A DNA stretch of 62,434 nucleotides from Oscillospiraceae bacterium (GTDB taxonomy: Bacteria > Bacillota > Clostridia > Oscillospirales > Oscillospiraceae). The DNA lies in contig SVMK01000004.1 in the NCBI GenBank assembly GCA_015067465.1, positions 1 to 62,434 of the forward strand, in the 5' to 3' direction. A model generated the notes under the pieces. It saw only the letters and a list, made by a program, of their open reading frames with translations. It ran no database searches and was not told the origin of the DNA. The position numbers and the translations under genes were made by a program. Of the stretch, positions 33,103-43,495 are shown piece by piece (position 1 is the first letter of the stretch; each line of letters starts with the position of its first letter).

Positions 33103-34641
33103 TTGGAAGAAAAAATTGCAGCCGTTCAGATGCGCGATATCACCAAGAGCTTCGGCAAAGTGGTTGCCAACGACAAAGTTTGGCTTGATATCTATCGCGG
33201 CGAAATTCTTGCGCTGCTGGGCGAAAACGGCAGCGGTAAAACCACGCTGATGAACATGCTCTCCGGCATCTACTATCCCGACGAGGGGCAGATCTTCGTG
33301 GACGGCAAAGAGGTTGTCATCCGCTCGCCGAAGGATGCCTTTTCCCTCGGCATCGGCATGATTCACCAGCATTTCAAGCTTGTGGACGTGCTCACCGCCG
33401 CGGAAAACATCGTGCTCGGTCTCAAAGAGCCCGGCAAGCTCGACCTTGCAGCGGCCAGCCGCCGCATCCGCGCCATCTGCGACGCTTACGGCTTTGAAGT
33501 GGACCCTGATCAGAAAATCTATGATATGTCCGTTTCCCAGAAGCAGACCGTCGAGATCGTCAAGGTGCTTTACCGCGGCGCGGATATCCTGATCCTCGAC
33601 GAGCCCACCGCCGTACTCACCCCGCAGGAAACCGATAAGCTCTTCGCCGTGCTGCGCAACATGCGCAACGACGGCAAGGCCATCGTGATTATCACGCACA
33701 AGATGCATGAGGTGGAAGACCTGAGCGACCGCGTTGCCGTGCTGCGCCACGGTCATTTCGTCGGCGATATGCTCACCGCCTCCACCAACGCGCAGGAGAT
33801 GACCAACATGATGGTCGGTCATCCCGTGGTTTTGAATATCGACCGTCCTGAACCGGTCAACTCCAAGCCCCGTCTTGAGGTGAAAAACCTCACCGTTCGC
33901 AGCATTGACGGCGTTTTGAAGCTGGACGATGTTTCTTTCGTTGCCAATTCCGGCGAAATTCTCGGCATTGCGGGCATTTCCGGCTGCGGACAGAAAGAAC
34001 TTCTCGAAGCCATCGCAGGCCTGCAGGTTGTGGAAAGCGGCAGCATCACCTATCTGGGCGACAACGGCGAAACCGAAGAGCTGATCGGCAAGGATCCCCT
34101 GCAGATCGCCGATCTCGGCGTTTCGCTCTCCTTCGTTCCGGAGGACCGTCTCGGTATGGGTCTGGTCGGAAGCATGGATCTGGCGGACAATATGATGCTC
34201 CGCTCGTTCCGCCGCAGCCGCAGCATCTTCACCGACCGCAAATCCCCGCGCACGCTGGCGGAGCAGGTTGTTTCCGATCTGGAAGTCAGCACGCCCGGCA
34301 TCTCCACCCCGGTCAGAAGACTTTCCGGCGGCAATGTTCAGAAGGTTTTGGTCGGCCGCGAGATTGCCTCCGCCCCCACCGTGCTGCTGACTGCCTACGC
34401 CGTTCGAGGGCTGGACATCAACAGTTCCTACACAATCTATGACCTGATCAACCAGCAGAAAGCGCGCGGCGTTGCCGTGGTTTATGTCGGCGAGGACCTC
34501 GACGTTCTGCTGGAGCTGTGCGACAAAATTCTCGTCCTCTGCGGCGGCAAGGTCAGCGGCATCATCGACGGCCGCGGCGCCACAAAGCGGAAAGTCGGCA
34601 TGATGATGACCAAGCTGGGAGGTGACAGCGCCGATGAATAA
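33103..34641 (+). CDS. Second nucleoside ABC transporter ATP-binding protein
   Basis: A 512-residue double ABC ATPase. The first half has GENGSGKTT and ILILDEPTA; the second has GISGCGQKE and LSGGNVQKVLVGREIA. In the second half the Walker B region reads VLLTAYAVRGLDINS, with no DEP, a degenerate site as in other family members. Start is TTG at 33103, nine bases after AAAGGAG; no ATG is near. The next permease overlaps its end by eight bases. Confidence 0.92.
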   Translation: MEEKIAAVQMRDITKSFGKVVANDKVWLDIYRGEILALLGENGSGKTTLMNMLSGIYYPDEGQIFVDGKEVVIRSPKDAFSLGIGMIHQHFKLVDVLTAAENIVLGLKEPGKLDLAAASRRIRAICDAYGFEVDPDQKIYDMSVSQKQTVEIVKVLYRGADILILDEPTAVLTPQETDKLFAVLRNMRNDGKAIVIITHKMHEVEDLSDRVAVLRHGHFVGDMLTASTNAQEMTNMMVGHPVVLNIDRPEPVNSKPRLEVKNLTVRSIDGVLKLDDVSFVANSGEILGIAGISGCGQKELLEAIAGLQVVESGSITYLGDNGETEELIGKDPLQIADLGVSLSFVPEDRLGMGLVGSMDLADNMMLRSFRRSRSIFTDRKSPRTLAEQVVSDLEVSTPGISTPVRRLSGGNVQKVLVGREIASAPTVLLTAYAVRGLDINSSYTIYDLINQQKARGVAVVYVGEDLDVLLELCDKILVLCGGKVSGIIDGRGATKRKVGMMMTKLGGDSADE

Positions 34642-35734
34642 TCAGAAAGTACCCCTCATCCATCTCACCAAGCGCAAGGCGCTGCCCTGGTACGCCGCAT
34701 TCGGCATCCGTGCAGCCGCCATTGTGCTGGCGCTTATCGTGTGCGCGCTTGTCACCACGCTGCTTACCGGCGAAAACCCCCTGCAAATCTATGCCACCAT
34801 GTTTGCCGGTGCTTTCGGCACCCCCCGCAAACTTTGGATACTGGGCCAGCAAATCGCCATTTTGCTTTGCATTGCGCTGGCCCTCACCCCTGCATTTAAG
34901 ATGAAATACTGGAACCTCGGCGGCGAGGGCCAGGTGCTCATCGGCGGTTTGGCCGCCGCCGCCTGCATGATTCTGCTCGGCAAAACCCTGCCCAACATTC
35001 TGCTCATCCCCATCATGCTTGCAGCTTCCGTACTCGCAGGTGCAGTTTGGGCGGTAATTCCCGCGCTGTTTAAGGCGAAATGGAACACCAACGAAACGCT
35101 CTTTACCCTGATGATGAACTATGTTGCAACCCAGCTTGTGGCGTTTTTCATCATCGTCTGGGAGTCCCCGAAAGGTTCGGGTAAAATCGGCATCATCAAT
35201 CAGGCCACCGAGGCCGGCTGGCTGCCCATCATCGGCGGGCAGAAATACCTGCTGAATATCCTCATCGTGGCTGTGATCACCGCCTTGATGTATGTTTACC
35301 TCAAATACACCAAGCACGGCTACGAAATCTCCGTCGTCGGCGAAAGCGAGCGCACTGCGCGCTACGTCGGCATCAAGGTGGAAAAGGTGATCGTCCGCAC
35401 GCTGATTCTCTCCGGCGCCATCTGCGGCGCGGCCGGACTCATGCTTGTCGGCGGAACGGACCATACCATCACCACAACCATCGCGGGCGGCCGCGGCTTC
35501 ACCGCCGTTATGGTGGCGTGGCTCGGCAAATTCAATCCCCTTGTGATGGTGCTCACCAGTTTCCTGCTTGTTTTCCTCAGCCGCGGAGCAAGCGAAATTT
35601 CAACAAAGTTCGGTCTGAACCAGTCGTTTGGCGATATTCTCACGGGCATCATCCTGTTTTTCATTATCGGCAGCGAATTTTTCATCACCTACAAGATCAA
35701 CTTCCGTAAGAGCGCGAAAAAGGAGGCTGAATAA
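34634..35734 (+). CDS. Second nucleoside ABC transporter permease A
   Basis: A 366-residue permease of the BPD_transp_2 family with motifs ALTPAFKMKYWNLGGEGQ and NETLFTLMMNYVA, and the coupling loop EISVVGESERTARYVGI. It has about eight to ten hydrophobic segments. ATG 34634 is used; GTG 34622 falls inside the ribosome-binding site. It differs from the first system's permease in lacking the Ala-rich tail. Confidence 0.9.
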   Translation: MNNQKVPLIHLTKRKALPWYAAFGIRAAAIVLALIVCALVTTLLTGENPLQIYATMFAGAFGTPRKLWILGQQIAILLCIALALTPAFKMKYWNLGGEGQVLIGGLAAAACMILLGKTLPNILLIPIMLAASVLAGAVWAVIPALFKAKWNTNETLFTLMMNYVATQLVAFFIIVWESPKGSGKIGIINQATEAGWLPIIGGQKYLLNILIVAVITALMYVYLKYTKHGYEISVVGESERTARYVGIKVEKVIVRTLILSGAICGAAGLMLVGGTDHTITTTIAGGRGFTAVMVAWLGKFNPLVMVLTSFLLVFLSRGASEISTKFGLNQSFGDILTGIILFFIIGSEFFITYKINFRKSAKKEAE

Positions 35735-35735
35735 T

Positions 35736-36725
35736 ATGTTTGATATTGTTTCCTTCATTCCGCGCGCCGTTGTGCAGAGTATTCCGCTGCTTTACGGCAG
35801 CATCGGCGAAACCATCACGGAAAAGTCCGGCAACCTCAACCTCGGTATCCCCGGCGTAATGTATGTCGGCGGAATTTGCGGCGTTATCGGTTCGTTTTTC
35901 TATGAGCAGTCCTGCGGCGGCAACGTCAACGGCTTTCTTGCGCTGGCAATTCCGATTCTCTGCTGCCTGATCGGTTCGCTGCTGATGGGCCTGATCTATT
36001 GCCTGCTCACCGTCAATCTCCGCGCCAACCAGAACGTCACCGGTCTTGCCCTCACCACCTTCGGCGTCGGCTTCGGCAACTTCTTCGGCGGCTCGCTGAT
36101 CCGCCTGAGCAACGCGGATGTTCCCTCTATCGCGCTGAGCGCTACCAGCAGCTATTTCAGCCATCATCTCCCCTTCGCGGACAGCTGCGGCTGGTTCGGC
36201 AAGATTTTCCTGAGCTACGGTTTTCTGGTTTATCTTGCTTTCATCATCGCCTTTGTTTCCGCCTATATCATTCGCCGCACCCGCGTCGGTCTGCAGCTGC
36301 GCGCCGTGGGCGAAAGCCCCGCAACGGCGGATGCTGCCGGCATCAACATCACCCGCTACAAGTATGTTGCAACCTGTGTGGGCTGCATGATCGCGGGACT
36401 CGGCGGACTTTACTATGTCATGGACTATGCCTGCGGCATCTGGAGCAACGACGCTTTCGGCGACCGCGGCTGGCTTGCCATCGCCCTCGTTATCTTCACG
36501 ATCTGGCGCCCGAATGTGAGCGTGTTTGCCTCCATTCTCTTTGGTGGACTCTATATCCTCTATCTCTTCATCCCCACAGGCATGAATCTCTCGCTCAAGG
36601 AGCTTTACAAAATGCTCCCCTATATCGTCACCATCATCGTGCTGATTATCACCAGCATGCGCAACAAGCGCGAGAATCAACCGCCCGAGAGTCTTGGCAT
36701 CGCGTATTTCCGCGAAGACCGCTGA
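35736..36725 (+). CDS. Second nucleoside ABC transporter permease B
   Basis: A 329-residue permease whose N-terminus GSIGETITEKSGNLNLGIPG and loop LRAVGESPATADAAGINITR mark it as partner of the previous permease. ATG 35736 follows AAGGAGG with nine bases between, and starts one base after the previous stop. It closes the second importer; no terminator is seen before the next small gene. Confidence 0.9.
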   Translation: MFDIVSFIPRAVVQSIPLLYGSIGETITEKSGNLNLGIPGVMYVGGICGVIGSFFYEQSCGGNVNGFLALAIPILCCLIGSLLMGLIYCLLTVNLRANQNVTGLALTTFGVGFGNFFGGSLIRLSNADVPSIALSATSSYFSHHLPFADSCGWFGKIFLSYGFLVYLAFIIAFVSAYIIRRTRVGLQLRAVGESPATADAAGINITRYKYVATCVGCMIAGLGGLYYVMDYACGIWSNDAFGDRGWLAIALVIFTIWRPNVSVFASILFGGLYILYLFIPTGMNLSLKELYKMLPYIVTIIVLIITSMRNKRENQPPESLGIAYFREDR

Positions 36726-36742
36726 TAAAACGGTGAACCGAT

Positions 36743-37396
36743 ATGAGAAGATCTTCATCCTATCTGATCGCGCTGCTGATTCTTGTGATTGTTGTTGCGC
36801 TGCTCGGCATCATCGTTTTGCAGCGCCGCGCCCCCGACGACCTTCCCCCTGCCGCAACACCAACGCCCGAAACCGTTGAAACACCGCCTGCCGCAGCGCC
36901 AACGCCCGCGCTCCCCGAAACCACGGAAACGCTCCCCCCCACCGAGCCACCCGTTTTTGAAACGCGGGCGCCGCTGGAAAGCGAGGAGCCCGATCCCGAG
37001 GAAACGGAGCCGCAGCCGGAGTTCTCCGTTCAGGATGCGTCCGGCACCCTCACCTCCGACACCGGAACCGGGCTGAACATCGTTGCCGACTGGCAAACTT
37101 TCACCGACGCTGACGGCAACGCCAAGCTGCGCGTGAATGTGAGCGTGGTGTCTTACAGCTTTTTCACCTCGTCGCTCTATCAGAGCATCACCCTCACGGT
37201 GGATGGCACCGAATACTGCGCAGACTCTCCCGCCGTCAGCTACGACGGCAGCGAGTCCATCACCACGCCGATGGCTTCCTTTGTTGTGGACGCCCCGGCA
37301 TCCGGCACGCTCATCTCCGCTGTATGGAACTATCGCGGCAGCTACAGCGGCAAGCAGCTCGACGCCATCCGCGCCGACGGCTTTGTGATCTATTAA
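36743..37396 (+). CDS. Membrane-anchored protein with Pro/Thr/Glu linker, function unknown
   Basis: A 217-residue protein with an uncleaved-looking N-terminal transmembrane helix (about residues 8-28), then about 70 residues rich in Pro, Thr and Glu that probably span the wall. A C-terminal beta-rich domain from about residue 100 contains VSVVSYSFFTSSLYQS and ISAVWNYRGSYSG. I do not recognise the domain and see no catalytic motif. It is 17 bases after the importer operon and reads the same way, so it may be co-transcribed. The palindromic terminator after it is shared with groEL. Confidence 0.7.
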   Translation: MRRSSSYLIALLILVIVVALLGIIVLQRRAPDDLPPAATPTPETVETPPAAAPTPALPETTETLPPTEPPVFETRAPLESEEPDPEETEPQPEFSVQDASGTLTSDTGTGLNIVADWQTFTDADGNAKLRVNVSVVSYSFFTSSLYQSITLTVDGTEYCADSPAVSYDGSESITTPMASFVVDAPASGTLISAVWNYRGSYSGKQLDAIRADGFVIY

Positions 37397-37426
37397 GCCC
37401 TTACGCTGTTCACATCGCAAAATGAA

Positions 37427-37469
37427 AACCCCCGCACCTGATGCATCAGGTGCGGGGGTTCCTGTTTTT
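37427..37469. terminator. Bidirectional terminator between an anchored-protein gene and groEL
   Basis: A perfect 34-base palindrome centred on ATGCAT (arms AACCCCCGCACCTGATG) is followed by CCTGTTTTTTT on plus and TTCATTTTG on minus. Confidence 0.85.
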
Positions 37470-37488
37470 TTCGTCCGTGGGATTGGAA

Positions 37489-39144
<1,656 letters not shown>

Positions 39145-39220
39145 TCAATGAAATAGGAATTATCCTTCGGCCGCTTTTCAAATGCGTGCCGCCGACAGCC
39201 GGATTTTTTGACGGCTGCGA

Positions 39221-39505
39221 TTACTCAACAACTGCCAGAATATCGCCCTGGCGAACGATGGTGTACTCCTCGCCGTCGAGCTTGACGGTGGTGCCGGTGT
39301 ATTTGCCCATGATAACCTTATCGCCGGCCTTAACTTCCATCTTCACTTCGCTGCCGTCCACAATGCCGCCGGGACCGACAACCAGAACTTCGTAAACTTC
39401 GGGCTTCTCCTGCGATGCGGTAGCCAGAATGATGCCGCCCTTGGTCTTTTCCTCGGCCTTGATCTGCTTGACAACAACTCTGTCAGCTAAGGGTTTGAGT
39501 TTCAT
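39221..39505 (-). CDS. groS: Co-chaperonin GroES
   Basis: The 94-residue lid of the GroEL chamber. It starts MKLKPLADRVVV, contains the mobile loop EKTKGGIILATASQEKP and GPGGIVDGSEVKMEVKAGDKV. The ATG at 39505 has GGGAGG nine bases before it; the longer frame to 39535 would run into the leader. First gene of the groESL operon. Confidence 0.97.
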   Translation of the reverse strand: MKLKPLADRVVVKQIKAEEKTKGGIILATASQEKPEVYEVLVVGPGGIVDGSEVKMEVKAGDKVIMGKYTGTTVKLDGEEYTIVRQGDILAVVE

Positions 39506-39559
39506 AAAAATGTGCCTCCCATATGATAATTTCATTTTTTACTCAACATTTTACGTGGG

Positions 39560-39586
39560 TTAGCACTCCAAAGGTCAGAGTGCTAA
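39560..39586. promoter_or_regulatory. CIRCE operator of groESL (HrcA site)
   Basis: TTAGCACTC, nine bases, GAGTGCTAA: the exact consensus. It lies just downstream of the groES -10, where HrcA binding blocks transcription until heat shock. Confidence 0.97.
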
Positions 39587-39596
39587 CCCACGTATT

Positions 39597-39625
39597 ATAA
39601 TAAGCTATGTATACCCATTTCGCAA
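39597..39625 (-). promoter_or_regulatory. Promoter of groESL
   Basis: On the minus strand TTGCGA, 17 bp, TATTAT, immediately upstream of the CIRCE operator. Confidence 0.7.
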
Positions 39626-39722
39626 GCACAAAATTCCATAAATTTTCAAAAATATTATTGGAAATTTTGAACAAACTGGATTTGCGCTCCGATTACATCC
39701 GAAAATCTTCCGTTTTTTTTCG

Positions 39723-40658
39723 TCATGCTTCCGCAGTTTCCGGCATCGCGGTAAAATATTTCATGTTGGCAGGAACCACAAAGTTCACCGCGCCGGGCCG
39801 AATCTGCATGCGGATCTTTTTGCCGTAAATGGCCTCGCCGTCCACATTGACAACGATCTCTTTTTCGCTTTCGATTTCAATGCAGTCGCCGCTTACATGC
39901 GTAATATACTTCGGGTAGTCCGCGTAGCGGCCTTTGGCATAGGCCCCCACAAGCCTGAAAAAGGTCAGGTAGGAGACGCCCTTGATGATCAAAAACTCCA
40001 GCTTGCCGCTGTCCGGCCGCGCTTCGGGAACGGGATGGAAGCCACCGCCGTAAAAGCTGCCGTTGCAGGCGCAGATGATCGTCATGTCGCCGTAGTAGAG
40101 TTTTCCGTCGCACACAACGCGCAGCGGTTCGCGGATGCCCTTGAACAGATTCACCACCGTGCTCGTCACATAGGCCGTGGACCCGCCGAGCACCGGGATG
40201 GAGGTGTATTTATGCACATCCGTTCCGATGCGGGCGTCCAGCCCGACTGAGCAGATATTGATGCTGCTGCGGCCGTTGCAGTCGATCACGTCGAATTTGC
40301 GCACCTCGCCGTCAATCAGTTCGGAAAGGTTGCGAAAACGCGTTTGTTCCGCGCCGAAGCTCTTGACAAAATCATTGCCCGTGCCCGTGGGAAAATGCGT
40401 TACCGCAACATGCGCTTTCCCTACCGCGCCGCAAACGCACTCGTTGAGCGTTCCGTCGCCCCCGCAGGCGTAAACGCGCAGTTCTTCGCCCGACGCGGCC
40501 TCCTGCTCGATCTTGGCGCAGGCGTCCATCGGGGCCTTGGTTGTGTAAATCTCAAAATCGGCATCCCGCCCGGAAAAGGCCTGCGCCACCTGGGCGGAAA
40601 CGGCTTCTGTGCTGTCAAAGCCGCCGGAAACCGGATTCACAATAAACAGATGTTTCAT
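39723..40658 (-). CDS. Diacylglycerol kinase-family lipid kinase (YegS/DgkB-like)
   Basis: A 311-residue soluble lipid kinase. The N-terminal DAGK catalytic motif ACGGDGTLNEC lies near residue 65 and HFPTGTGNDF near 90; the C-terminal domain is the beta-sandwich of the YegS fold with ICACNGSFYGGGFHP. Likely substrate is diacylglycerol in membrane lipid recycling, but YegS-like enzymes vary. The gene is 38 bases after an RNA methyltransferase and probably in its operon. Confidence 0.88.
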   Translation of the reverse strand: MKHLFIVNPVSGGFDSTEAVSAQVAQAFSGRDADFEIYTTKAPMDACAKIEQEAASGEELRVYACGGDGTLNECVCGAVGKAHVAVTHFPTGTGNDFVKSFGAEQTRFRNLSELIDGEVRKFDVIDCNGRSSINICSVGLDARIGTDVHKYTSIPVLGGSTAYVTSTVVNLFKGIREPLRVVCDGKLYYGDMTIICACNGSFYGGGFHPVPEARPDSGKLEFLIIKGVSYLTFFRLVGAYAKGRYADYPKYITHVSGDCIEIESEKEIVVNVDGEAIYGKKIRMQIRPGAVNFVVPANMKYFTAMPETAEA

Positions 40659-40696
40659 TTTTTCTCTCCGAAACTCGTGATGGCTGACGCGCGTCT

Positions 40697-41806
40697 TTAC
40701 AGATACATAAACAAATCACATTTAATCATGCCGTTATAGAGCTTGCGTTTTTTGTCCGCGGTTTGGCCGAACGTGCGTTCAAACTCCGTATGGGACGAGA
40801 GCAGATAAAGCTTCCAGTTTTCCGTGGCCTGCCATGCTCTGCCAAACCCGGCATACAGCGTTTCCGCTTCTTTCTTCTCCATGATACGCTCGCCGTAGGG
40901 CGGGTTTGTGACGATAATGCCCTTTTCCGTTTTGCGGTCAAAGCGCAGCGCATCCGCCACGGCAAACTGCACCACATCGTCCACGCCCGCGCGGCGGGCA
41001 TTCTCCTTCGCCAGTTCGATGGCGTGCGGGTCGATATCGGAAGCAAAAATTCTGTAATTGCCGGAAAATTCGCGGCTGCGCGCTTCTTCTCTTGCGCGCT
41101 CCCACACCGGGCGCTCAAAGCCGTGCCAGGCCATCGCGGAAAAGCTGCGTGCAATACCGGGCGCGCGGTTTTTTGCAATCAGGGCCGCTTCAATGGGAAT
41201 GGTGCCGCTGCCGCAGAACGGATCGCAGAAATCCTCCCTGCCGCGGTAGGTCGAAAGCGTGACCAGCGCCGCCGCCATGGTTTCTTTCAGGGGGGCGGCA
41301 TTGTGGGCGGGACGGTAGCCGCGCTTATGCAGGCCGTCGCCGCTGGTGTCGATGCAAAGGGAAGCGCTGTCTTTCATGATGGAAAACTGCACTTGATAGC
41401 GCGGGCCGTCCTCCGCAAACCATTCGATGCCGTAAACGCTCTTGAGCCGCTCCACGATTGCCTTTTTGATGATTTTCTGACAGTCGGACACGGAAAAGAG
41501 TTTGCTGTTCAGGCTGTAGCCCTTCACGGGGAACTCGCCGTTTTTGGGAATGAGCATTTCCCAGGGCAGCGCCTTCGTCCCCTCAAAAAGCTGGTCAAAC
41601 GTCATGGCATCGAATTTTCCCAGTTCGATGAGCACGCGCTCGCCGATGCGCAGATTCACATTCGCCTTGGCAATCGCAGCTTCGTCACCCGTGAAATACA
41701 CTCTGCCGTTTTCCGCGGCAACATTGTTCATTTTCATGTGTCGCAGTTCGCTTGCGATCGGACCTTCCAGCCCCAGCAGGCAGGGCACACACAGGGTGAA
41801 TTCCAT
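40697..41806 (-). CDS. THUMP-domain class I RNA methyltransferase (RlmL/YpsC-like)
   Basis: A 369-residue SAM-dependent methyltransferase for 23S rRNA guanosine (by homology to RlmL/RlmK's N-terminal half). The N-terminal ferredoxin-like and THUMP domain covers about 1-155. The Rossmann methyltransferase has DPFCGSGTIPIEAALIA and the catalytic NPPYGERI near residue 300. ATG 41806 has TTGGAG nine bases before it and a good promoter farther upstream. The exact target base is not deducible. Confidence 0.9.
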   Translation of the reverse strand: MEFTLCVPCLLGLEGPIASELRHMKMNNVAAENGRVYFTGDEAAIAKANVNLRIGERVLIELGKFDAMTFDQLFEGTKALPWEMLIPKNGEFPVKGYSLNSKLFSVSDCQKIIKKAIVERLKSVYGIEWFAEDGPRYQVQFSIMKDSASLCIDTSGDGLHKRGYRPAHNAAPLKETMAAALVTLSTYRGREDFCDPFCGSGTIPIEAALIAKNRAPGIARSFSAMAWHGFERPVWERAREEARSREFSGNYRIFASDIDPHAIELAKENARRAGVDDVVQFAVADALRFDRKTEKGIIVTNPPYGERIMEKKEAETLYAGFGRAWQATENWKLYLLSSHTEFERTFGQTADKKRKLYNGMIKCDLFMYL

Positions 41807-41841
41807 AATTCGTTTCTCCAAGCAATAATTTAATAAAGTGT

Positions 41842-41871
41842 ATTATACTTCAAACACCGCGCATGTGTAAA
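41842..41871 (-). promoter_or_regulatory. Promoter of the RNA methyltransferase-lipid kinase operon
   Basis: On the minus strand TTTACA, 18 bp, TATAAT, 36 bases before the start codon. Confidence 0.7.
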
Positions 41872-41901
41872 CACCATTCGTGCAATCGGGGCAAAATATT
41901 T

Positions 41902-41934
41902 TTCTCCCGGCATCCCACCGGGATGTCGGGAGAA
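41902..41934. repeat. Strong hairpin in the gap before tRNA-Leu
   Basis: TTCTCCCG and CGGGAGAA enclose CATCCC/GGGATG with a three-base apex: a nearly perfect 15-bp stem. It lies between two divergent promoters and is downstream of neither gene, so it is not obviously a terminator. Nothing else is seen in 41872-41991. Confidence 0.5.
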
Positions 41935-41991
41935 CCGTCAGCCCCGAACAGTGTGCCGCGCAGCGCTGCGTGCCATCCGTACGCCTTGCGC

Positions 41992-42021
41992 TTGACACCC
42001 GGCAGCGAAAAGCTTTATAAT
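41992..42021 (+). promoter_or_regulatory. Promoter of tRNA-Leu
   Basis: Consensus TTGACA and TATAAT separated by 18 bp, 31 bases ahead of the tRNA. Confidence 0.8.
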
Positions 42022-42052
42022 AGCGTTTATCCTGCCGTAGGCACACCCACGG

Positions 42053-42139
42053 GCCGGTATGGTGGAATTGGTAGACACCCGGGACTTAAAATCCCGTGTT
42101 GGAAACAGCGTACGGGTTCGATCCCCGTTACCGGCACCA
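42053..42139 (+). tRNA. tRNA-Leu, anticodon UAA
   Basis: An 87-nt class II tRNA. The acceptor stem GCCGGTA pairs with TACCGGC, followed by discriminator A and encoded CCA. The anticodon arm GGGAC-TTAAAAT-CCC has TAA, reading UUA/UUG codons. A long variable arm (TGTTGGAAACAGCG region) and T loop GGTTCGATCC are present. It has its own promoter and terminator, so it is a single-gene unit. Confidence 0.97.
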
Positions 42140-42140
42140 G

Positions 42141-42177
42141 GTCGGAGCAAGCTTTGCAGTGCTTGCTCCGACTTTTT
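42141..42177 (+). terminator. Terminator of tRNA-Leu
   Basis: GTCGGAGCAAGC and GCTTGCTCCGAC form a 12-bp stem with an 8-nt loop and six Ts, starting one base after the CCA. Confidence 0.93.
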
Positions 42178-42200
42178 TCATGCCTCGCACCGCATACACA

Positions 42201-42238
42201 AAAAGCAGCGCACCGCCCGAGAGCGGTGCACTGCTTTT
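42201..42238 (-). terminator. Terminator of the LysR regulator gene
   Basis: AAAAGCAG-GCACCGC and GCGGTGC-CTGCTTTT pair with one mismatch. It has A/T flanks on both sides and lies 12 bases after the minus-strand stop codon; it can also stop transcription from the tRNA side. Confidence 0.8.
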
Positions 42239-42249
42239 TTTATAAACGC

Positions 42250-43257
42250 TCAGTTTTCTCCTCCGAGCGGCATCACGCCGGACTCCCGCACCAACGCTCT
42301 GAGCAGCGCATTCACGCGCGCATCCTCCGCGGTGATCACCCGGCGGGCACATTCGATATAATCCGTCACATATTCCGGCAAAACTTCCTGCTCCGAATAA
42401 ACGATGCCGATCCATGTCAGCGCATCCAGATCGGTGATATGCAGGGCATAAATCGGCGTGCGCAGCTGCACATGCTTCTTCACCAACTGCGACTTCGGCA
42501 AAATCGCAGCGCAGAAATCACCCGCGCACATCTCAAGGCGCGTAACGCTGTCGATCAGCTCAGCCAGCACATTCGGCGCATGTGCCGCCGCGGCATAATG
42601 ATTGTCCAGAATATTGCGCAGCGCCGTGTCGGACGGCGGCAGCACCACCGGCAGTTCCACCGTGTCCGCAAGGCGAAGTCCGCCGCGCGCTCCGGCGAGA
42701 AAATCCTGCCACGAATCCGGCAGCGTGCGCCGCAGCAGCGCTTCGCTCACAACAAAATACAGTTCGTCTTTCATAATCGGGCAGCGCTTGCCGTATTTTC
42801 CTGCAGCCGAGAGCGTGGCAATATACAAGTCAATATCACCGGCGCGCAGTGCGGCGTTCAGCGCAGTGTAGCCGTAAGCGCGGCAGGATGTGACAACATC
42901 CGGACGCAGCGCATGGTAAGCCTCCACAACGTCCGGCAAATACGGCGCATCGCGGCCCATGGACAAGCCGACCGAAAGACGGATGCGGCCCACTCTGGCT
43001 TTGCTGTGGAGATCGTTAAACAGCTTGTTTTCCTCGCGCACCATCTTGCGCGCATACTTGAGCAGCTGCTCTCCCGCCATGGTAAGGCGCATCACCGGGC
43101 GACGCTCAAACAGCTGCACCTCATACTGCTCCTCAAGGTTTCGGATATGCTTGCTCAGCGATTGCTGGGTGATATAAAGCCGCTTTGCCGCACGGGTGAA
43201 ATTCATCTCCTCCGCTGCCACCACAAAGCATTTCAGCGCGCGAAAATTGCTTTCCAT
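42250..43257 (-). CDS. LysR-family transcriptional regulator
   Basis: A 335-residue regulator. The N-terminal winged helix-turn-helix (about 5-62) reads NFTRAAKRLYITQQSLSKHI and LEEQYEVQLFERR. The periplasmic-binding-like co-inducer domain follows, with VGRIRLSVGLSMG at its start. The gene is transcribed away from a MATE exporter 238 bases off, the usual arrangement for a LysR protein and its target. The inducer is unknown. Confidence 0.93.
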   Translation of the reverse strand: MESNFRALKCFVVAAEEMNFTRAAKRLYITQQSLSKHIRNLEEQYEVQLFERRPVMRLTMAGEQLLKYARKMVREENKLFNDLHSKARVGRIRLSVGLSMGRDAPYLPDVVEAYHALRPDVVTSCRAYGYTALNAALRAGDIDLYIATLSAAGKYGKRCPIMKDELYFVVSEALLRRTLPDSWQDFLAGARGGLRLADTVELPVVLPPSDTALRNILDNHYAAAAHAPNVLAELIDSVTRLEMCAGDFCAAILPKSQLVKKHVQLRTPIYALHITDLDALTWIGIVYSEQEVLPEYVTDYIECARRVITAEDARVNALLRALVRESGVMPLGGEN

Positions 43258-43361
43258 TCCCGCTCCGCGCCTCCTTTCCCTGTTTTATACTTCAGATTTT
43301 ACCACAACCGACCGGTTGTTGCAATCACAGATGAACGGATAAATGATTTGTAGCCGGTTGA

Positions 43362-43390
43362 TTGTTTTTCGGGAAGATGTATGGTAGAAT
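43362..43390 (+). promoter_or_regulatory. Possible promoter of the MATE gene
   Basis: TTGTTT, 17 bp, TAGAAT in the divergent region. The gap also carries ACCGACCGGTTG, a short inverted repeat near 43307-43318 that could be part of a LysR site. Confidence 0.45.
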
Positions 43391-43495
43391 GTTAAAGTAT
43401 AATCACTCTCTCGGACCGTATGCAAAGTCTCTGGGTGGACACAGGCTTCTGAAGCAAACCGCCGGCCGCCCGAACAAACCAAGCGAGGTGAACCC

